From Eurosta solidaginis (Eukaryota; Arthropoda; Insecta; Diptera; Tephritidae), in NCBI RefSeq assembly GCF_040869045.1, contig NC_090323.1:261272392-261336391 (forward strand): 64,000 nt of DNA, given 5' to 3'. This document shows, piece after piece, positions 58,300 to 64,000 of the stretch. Position numbers and translations under genes: made by a program. The notes under the pieces were generated by a model that was not told the DNA's origin, made no database searches, and was given only the letters and a program-made list of their open reading frames with translations. Positions within the stretch are counted from its first letter, which is position 1. The number at the start of each line of letters is the position of its first letter.

Positions 58300-58990
58300 A
58301 ATCTAGGCAAAGGTCTAAATATTGAGATATCTTAACCAAATTCGGTACACGAGCTTATCTGGACCCAAATAGATTGGTATTGAAAATAAGAGAAATCGGA
58401 TGATAACCACGCCCACTTTTTATATATATAACAATTTGAAAAACACAAAAATACTGATTATTTAGTAAATAATACACCTTGAATGTTGAAATTGGACGTG
58501 TGGACTGTTATTGAGACTCTTGATAAAAAAACCTATCGTAACAAAATTGGACAGAGAGGTTGCAGTTACTATAAGGAATGCTTTGAAGAAAAATTAACGA
58601 AATCGGTTATGGACCACGCCCACTTTTATATAAATGATGTTTAAAAGGGTCGTGGACGAATAAAATAAGCCATATCTTTGCAAAAAAGAGCTTTATATCA
58701 ATGTTATTTCATTTCGCAAGTGGATTTATAGCAATAAATAGGGAAAACTTCAAATTTCAAAAAAAGGGGCGTGGCACTGCCCCTTTTATAACTAAGCAAT
58801 TTTCTATGTTTCGGGAGCCATTACTCGAAGAAAAGTTAGTTCAGAATAGAACCATATGTATATGTACTATTGCGCAGCCTTGTAGCACTATTAAGCACAC
58901 AAAACAAACAACAACACCATTTCAAGTGTACAGCTGGGTATGTAATATTCGGTTTCACCCGAACTTAGACTTCCTTAGTTGTTTTATACT
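58300..58990. mobile_element. Third long-repeat family member
   Basis: It has CCACGCCCACTTTT boxes at about 58409 and 58614 and a GGGGCGTGG box at 58769. It ends 'cccgaacttagacttcctta' near 58976, the complement of the 22187 opening 'taaggaaggctaaattcggg'. It is related to the 22.2-kb copy in opposite orientation. No ORF. Confidence 0.6.
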
Positions 58991-58994
58991 ATAT

Positions 58995-59352
58995 CTATTC
59001 ATTTGTGGCGATGTAAACTCAATTTCTATATTCCTATAGATGCTGTCTTAAAGCTCATTAAATTTATATTATTATATGTTAAAGATGAACAGGCGTTTAA
59101 ATCGGATTAAATTAACATCCCATTAACACTTAATACATGATCTTGATTATGTCAACCCACTTTGTTTCGAGCAGTGTTGTTGCTCAAAATTTAGTGCACT
59201 GCCCCCAACTATGGTTTTGTGGTAGGAGAATACAATAGAACTAATTAGCCGTTTGAAAACAGATGGAACTAATTAAGTAAACCCTTTGTACCTTTTCTAT
59301 TTGTTCCTTGAAAAAACAGTTATTGTACACATATCACATGATCTTTCTCAAG
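58995..59352. repeat. Local direct duplication, copy 1
   Basis: About 350 bp, highly similar to 59838-60172. Shared anchors are 'gcgatgtaaactcaatttct', 'ttagtgcactgcccccaact' and 'ggtttgtggtaggaga'-type sequence. Not coding. Confidence 0.75.
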
Positions 59353-59837
59353 TAAATAAATCTGTTTGTTTAATTTTTTTTATACCTGAAATTTTATGAG
59401 GTAGTTTGCCCAAATACTTCCTCAAGCCATAATGGGCGGAGTGAATAAAGTAATTAGCATTTACTTCAATTCATTTAACCATGATTAAAAAGTATTCTTA
59501 TTCCTCAGATCTAGAGGAAAAATATTTTGTTTGTTTTGGATTCACACAAACAAATTTTTTATAAACAGAACAAATTCGCAATACGCAGCTTTTATTTTAT
59601 CCACGTGGTTTTAATTTAAATTGAGTGAACCCTTCTCCGAGAGTCATAAAATAAAAAAATATCACTTATTTGGCGCTTTGTGCTATATTTTTTCGTAAAT
59701 CGAGCGCCTGACACTTTTGTCACAATAATACTAGTATTTTACTGTCAATATTTTTTTAAACCTATTTTGAAAAATATTTTTCAGTTTCATGTTTGATGTT
59801 ATTTAAAAGCGTGTTTTTTAGTTTTTTCAGGCTATAT

Positions 59838-60172
59838 TTATTTATTTGTAGCGATGTAAACTCAATTTCTACACTCCTATAGATGCCGTCTTAAGCTCTT
59901 TAAATTTACCGGATAATCGGTAGCAAATTAACGTCCCATTAGCACTTAATACAAGATCTTAATTATGTCAACCCACTTTGTTTCCAGCAGTGTTGTTGCT
60001 CAAAATTTAGTGCACTGCCCCCAACTATGGTTTTGTGGTAGGAGAATACAATAGAACTAATTAGCAGTTTGAAAACAAATAGAACTGATTAAGTTTACCC
60101 TTTGCACTTTTCTCTATTTGTTCCTTAAAAAAACAGTTATTGTACAAATATCACATGATCGTTCTCAAATTA
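59838..60172. repeat. Local direct duplication, copy 2
   Basis: Partner of 58995-59352, about 840 bp downstream. The spacer (59353-59837) is different sequence. The ends do not show TG...CA, so LTRs are not favoured. Confidence 0.75.
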
Positions 60173-60542
60173 ATATACCAACTCATCTATGCAAATACTT
60201 ACAGTGATGGAAGAAAGAATAGGGACAATTTACTGCCAAATACTAAATCAATTATATCAGCAGAACTTCAACATCTTCCTTGGAATAGTGGAGCCTATAA
60301 AAATAACATTTAAAGGTTGTTTCATTACATTTTATGACTAAATAACCTATATTACTATTTTAATTTACTTTACATGCATGATCGCCTTGGTGTTGTTGTT
60401 TTTTTGTTTTAGATGTACCACCTATGCAGGTCTACTGCTGGTGGTAAAAAAAGTATGATTGTGTGGATTTGATTTAATACAGCACTTTTTAAAAATTTTA
60501 CACGCTCTACTGTATATACAAACACATCCATCAATATATGTA

Positions 60543-60949
60543 TGTGACCTGGAATCATGAAAGGGATCTTATGTGTGAAAATACCGTTGTTCACTTTTTG
60601 AGTGATCCTTATAGGAAATTTAACGCTCTTTCCAATGGAATAAACAGAAGTTTTCTATCTTTCTTAGTTTTATCACAAATCGGACCACAAATACGATTTT
60701 TTGAAATATTTCGACCCATGCACCACCTATCGGAGATTTTTTTTCTTATTATTGCATTGTCATCAGGTTCTGAACTATATTCCAAGTTTCAAGCTTGGAG
60801 CTTATCAGGAAGTTACTTAAATTTTAATTACAAAATTCGTTCACAACGGCCGGCCGCTACACAGAGCCAAGCTAAACGAAAATTTTAAACGCGTTTTTCT
60901 CGAAAAGTAGTTTTCGCGCAATAGGTCCCTTTCATGATTCCAGGTCACA
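60543..60949. mobile_element. ~410-bp TA-flanked MITE
   Basis: A perfect inverted repeat of 26 bp including a TA at each outer end (starting TATGTGACCTGGAATC) lies at 60541-60566 and 60926-60951. Taking TA as the duplicated target gives TGTGACC... ends, as in Tc1/mariner-like elements. The interior resembles the ~150-bp tandem unit at 36740-37245. Confidence 0.75.
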
Positions 60950-61384
60950 TATTTGCTTTTACAATTCTTTTCAGAGGGATTTTTAAGGTCATAATTTTTG
61001 TTTTTGTTTTTCAATAAATTAAGGTTTGTGAAATTTTCATCGCAGGTAAGTAGCTTTTCTAAGTGTGTGAGGTGACTATAAGTAATATTAAGTTCCTTCC
61101 CAAATATTAATCGTAATTTTTTTGCCCTTACTTGAAACCAAAATATGGCATTGGAAAATAAAAATGAATCTCTCCCCGCTGGTGGACCCACACCTCACAC
61201 TTTTAAATTCGAAAGTAATAGAATGGAAGATTCTTACTCTAAAGCTGATAAGTGACCAAACAGAATTACTCCTTAAGGTAGAAACCCAAGAGCTCTAGTA
61301 GATTCTTATAAAACGGTTCCCTTTCCCCATTCTACAAGGCATCTACAGCTTCGATAGATCAAAAATATCACAAATGCTCTGAAA

Positions 61385-62015
61385 TTTATGAAAGTTGCAT
61401 GTCGCAAATTATCGACGCCATGCAACTGTTGAGACGCCCTACTAATACACCTCCATCGCGACACCGAAATATTCCACGGTAATTATAAAGACTGGCCAGC
61501 ATTTAAAGATATGTTTACGGCGATCTATGGTTATCATCCCGGATTAACCCAAGCCGAAAAACTGTATCACCTGCGACAAAAGACAAGAGGTTAGGCAGGC
61601 CAACTTGTGATACTATACCTCCTATCGGACTACTGCTTCCAGCTATCATGGAACGCCGTCAGATCTCGTTACGAAAACCGATGAATATTGAAGAATAACC
61701 AGCTGAATACCCTCTCTAGTCTTCAGCAAATATACTCTGAAAATGGTGAGCAGATTAAAAAGCAGCAAACCACTGAATAACCAAAATAAAAAGAATTTAC
61801 TATTTAGTGTGTGCTAACCGAAGCACATTGAACAATTGTGTATACGTGCTCGTCGAAACTGCCCACTGAAACTCCCTCTCTATGGGAACAACCCCTAAGT
61901 TCAGCTCAAAACTCCACATTTTTAAGCAGAAACAAAACAAACAACTTCCATGCAAAACCCTATCAAGTCTCATGTAATCTGTGTAACTCGAATCACGCAA
62001 TCAAATTAATTAATT
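61385..62015 (+). pseudogene. BEL/Pao gag remnant
   Basis: DTEIFHGNYKDWPAFKDMF (61464-61520) then GLTQAEKLYHLRQKTRG is the conserved BEL gag block (x-F-x-G-D-x-x-x-W-x-x-F). Later pieces in order are SRYENR, NQLNTLSSLQQIYSENGEQ (61696-61750), SKLPTETPSLWEQ and a knuckle-like CNLCNSNHA (about 61976-62000). Stops and an internal deletion are present. Confidence 0.7.
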
Positions 62016-62039
62016 TAATTTTTCAATTAAATAAAAAAC

Positions 62040-62560
62040 AAAAATAATAATAATCGGCCAACTTCGGGATTAGTGGGGATGATTGCAGAATTGATTGAAG
62101 TTTTTTATGAGAAAAAAAAAATAGCGAAATTCAAAAAATCCCGAAAAACTGAAAAATTACAAAAAAAAAAACTTTAAAAATTTTTTTGTATTTTTTCCGA
62201 AAATTACGTTTAAAAACAAATTAAAAAAAAAAAGATCCCAAACGGTCAATTTTCGGAAAAGTTATAGCATTTTGAAAAAAACACCGTTTTTTTTTAAATT
62301 CATAACTTTTTTTGAGTTGGATGAAAAAATTTGAAAAAATTCTGAAAAACGTCTTTCGTAAGCTAGAAAAAGAAGAAAAACTTTCAGACAATTCTAAAAG
62401 GGTCGGGTTCAAAATTGGTCGAAATGGGATGAAATATATATACTTTTGTATATATATATACAAAAATTGTTCTTCGTACCCCCATCGCGAGCGTATTGTC
62501 AGCACAAGTTTTCAAGCGTTTGCTACCAAAGAACACATTACTACCTCTTAAATTTTCAAC
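62040..62560. other. A/T-rich low-complexity stretch within the BEL/Pao element
   Basis: Long A and T runs (62110-62300) and an AT dinucleotide-type run (62425-62462) interrupt gag from pol. Coding frames here are low-complexity. Confidence 0.45.
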
Positions 62561-62564
62561 CCCA

Positions 62565-64000
62565 ATCAAATGCAATGTCTGCGACGGCCTCCAAATTCCA
62601 GATAACCCTGGCCCAAACCTCAACTCAGCACCATAGAGATGAAGAACAACAATCTACGTCAAGGCAAGCAGCGAATCAAACAGCGACGCAGAAACCTCGG
62701 GATCCCATTACCCACACAGTGTCAGCACATTTCTTGGCAGCTACGAAACAACCCTATTCCCCTCGACGCGAGTAAATATCATAAAATTCGTGCGCTCATT
62801 GACCAAGGCTCTCAAAAACGTTTTTGGCATCCCAAATCCAACAATTTGCGAGGTCACACTTTGCTCCTCTGATTTAAGCAAAAGGATTTGTACCAATGCT
62901 ATTTTACACCATCAATTCACTCTTTCTCTCCCAACCAATAAAGTCTCAAAAGTCAGCTCAACTATTCAAAAATCGAAATGGTTATCGCGGTATAACCCCC
63001 AAGAAAGCCTTATCACTCAGATTCGAATGGGTACCCAGCGGATCAGTCCGGGAACTGGTATCGGCATTCACCACTTAAGTCAGTGAGGCAACATAACCGG
63101 ATCTCAGCAGCCTACTCAAACGCTTCTGGGAATAAGAAGCAACCCGATTCAGATCGAGAACCAATGTTATGAGGCCTTCTAAAGCACCACACCCACACCG
63201 CTGCTACAGGAAACTCTCTGCATGACATATTATATACAGGCCCGGTTCTCAAAAACGACTTGACGTCTATAATTCTCAATTGGCGCCTCTACAAATTCGT
63301 CTCTTTAAGAAAGTCCTCAAAATCCGATAGAAGATTTTAAATAAAAAACCGTAACTTTCAGTGTTAAATACGCTCCATACCTCGCAATCCGCACACTTCA
63401 CCAATTTGCTCAGGCCTATAAAGGAAAAAACAAACACTCGCTACTAACGTCATACTACGAGATGCATATGTAGACGATGCTCTCTCTCGCGGTCCACTCT
63501 CGATCCTATGTCCTAAACATCGAAGCTCTAAAATTAGCAGGCTATCGTCTAAGAAAAATAATCGCAAATCAAACAAAATGGTTGGAATACATCCCAGAAT
63601 CCGATGTTCTAGATATAGAATTTCTCAAATTCCATGACACTAGTAAACCCTTAGGAATACGGTGGAACTCATTAACTGACTCGTTTTCGTACTCATACGA
63701 CCCAATTCCCGACCTTAGTCAAATATAAAACGGCAAATTCTCTCAGCCGTAGCGAAACTTTTTGACCCGGAAGAATGGTTATCACCAATAATGATCTTAG
63801 CAAAAATCATTCTACAAAAGCTCTGGTAAGAGGGAACCGACTGGGATGAAGAAGCCAAACTGAAATGCTTTTGCAAGTGGAACACCTTCCGGGAAAGTCT
63901 GCCATCTATTAACAGTGTATATATCCCTCGATGGGTGCAATTTTCCCCTAATAAATGCATCCAAATATATGCATTTGCTGCATGTGTTTTTATAGGAGTG
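62565..64000 (+). pseudogene. BEL/Pao protease and reverse transcriptase remnant, runs off window
   Basis: IRALIDQGSQKRF (about 62785-62825) is the protease active-site region, with Asp in the usual D-x-G-S-Q context. DLSSLLKRFWE (63099-63131) precedes RT. RT blocks: GPVLKNDLTSIILNWRLYKF (63240-63298), APYLAIRTLHQFA, catalytic YVDD at 63467-63478, then RKIIANQTKWLEYIPES and KLFDPEEWLSP (about 63750-63785). Near the window edge IPRWVQFSPN begins the segment leading to RNase H. Multiple frameshifts and stops; dead copy. Same orientation as the integrase piece at 56.7 kb, but that lies upstream, so they are separate copies. Confidence 0.8.

Noticed and set aside
58995..60172. LTR retrotransposon with the direct repeats as LTRs
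   Set aside because: Repeats lack TG...CA ends and the ~480-bp spacer has no primer site or coding sequence that I can see.
62221..62623. Open frames on both strands in A/T runs
   Set aside because: Poly-Lys/Phe-type translations of low-complexity sequence inside a dead BEL/Pao copy.

Overview
This window is eukaryotic nuclear DNA: AT-rich, intron-like, without operons, and made largely of degraded transposable elements (TEs). Short introns (75-92 bp), a Penelope-like element, BEL/Pao pol and gag remnants, many I-group LINE (non-LTR retrotransposon) tails, long-TIR repeats with CCACGCCC boxes, and CGATAAC-rich minisatellites all point to a brachyceran fly. A tephritid-like fly is my best guess, but that rests on remembered repeat families and not on a search.

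Layout. 0-7.5 kb: a LINE 3' tail (1.5-1.7 kb), a candidate exon (3.0-3.1 kb), a 1.9-kb long-inverted-repeat element (3.85-5.76 kb), a candidate four-exon 3' end of an unrecognised host gene (5.89-6.51 kb) and a CGATA-rich array (6.66-7.27 kb). 7.5-10.6 kb: a solo LTR split by a Penelope-like element with 234-bp terminal inverted repeats and an 11-bp target duplication. 12.9-18.3 kb: LINE debris and a CTAGCAGACCC-type repeat. 22.2-25.3 kb: a second long-repeat copy, a second CGATA array, a MITE (short non-autonomous DNA transposon) and an RNase H scrap. 26.5-28.5 kb: a block with GC-rich ends. 32-39 kb: LINE pieces, a second solo LTR containing a MITE, a LINE joined to a tRNA-derived SINE, a ~150-bp tandem array and a transposase-like remnant. 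42.3-44.4 kb: CTCGA-rich repeats, one holding a hAT-type MITE, and LINE debris. 45-46.4 kb: minisatellite and SINE scrap. 51.8-53.15 kb: a foldback-like element beside a candidate first exon. 54.4-54.8 kb: a hexamer array. 55.1-58.0 kb: MITE, LINE and BEL/Pao integrase debris. 58.1-60.95 kb: further repeats, a local duplication and a TA-flanked MITE. 61.4-64 kb: a degenerate BEL/Pao gag-pol that runs off the window.

How parts relate. Almost all recognisable coding sequence is dead retroelement protein. The best-preserved element is the Penelope-like one: its RT and GIY-YIG reading frame carries only two in-frame stops in the part I can follow. The window is useful for insertion history. Three insertions can be reconstructed from internal controls: Penelope in LTR 1 (LTR 2 is empty at that site), a MITE in LTR 2 (LTR 1 is empty at that site), and a hAT MITE in one CTCGA element (a sister copy 1.2 kb away is empty). 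Host gene content is thin: one probable 3' gene end near 6 kb, one possible first exon at 53.3 kb and isolated exon-like open stretches.
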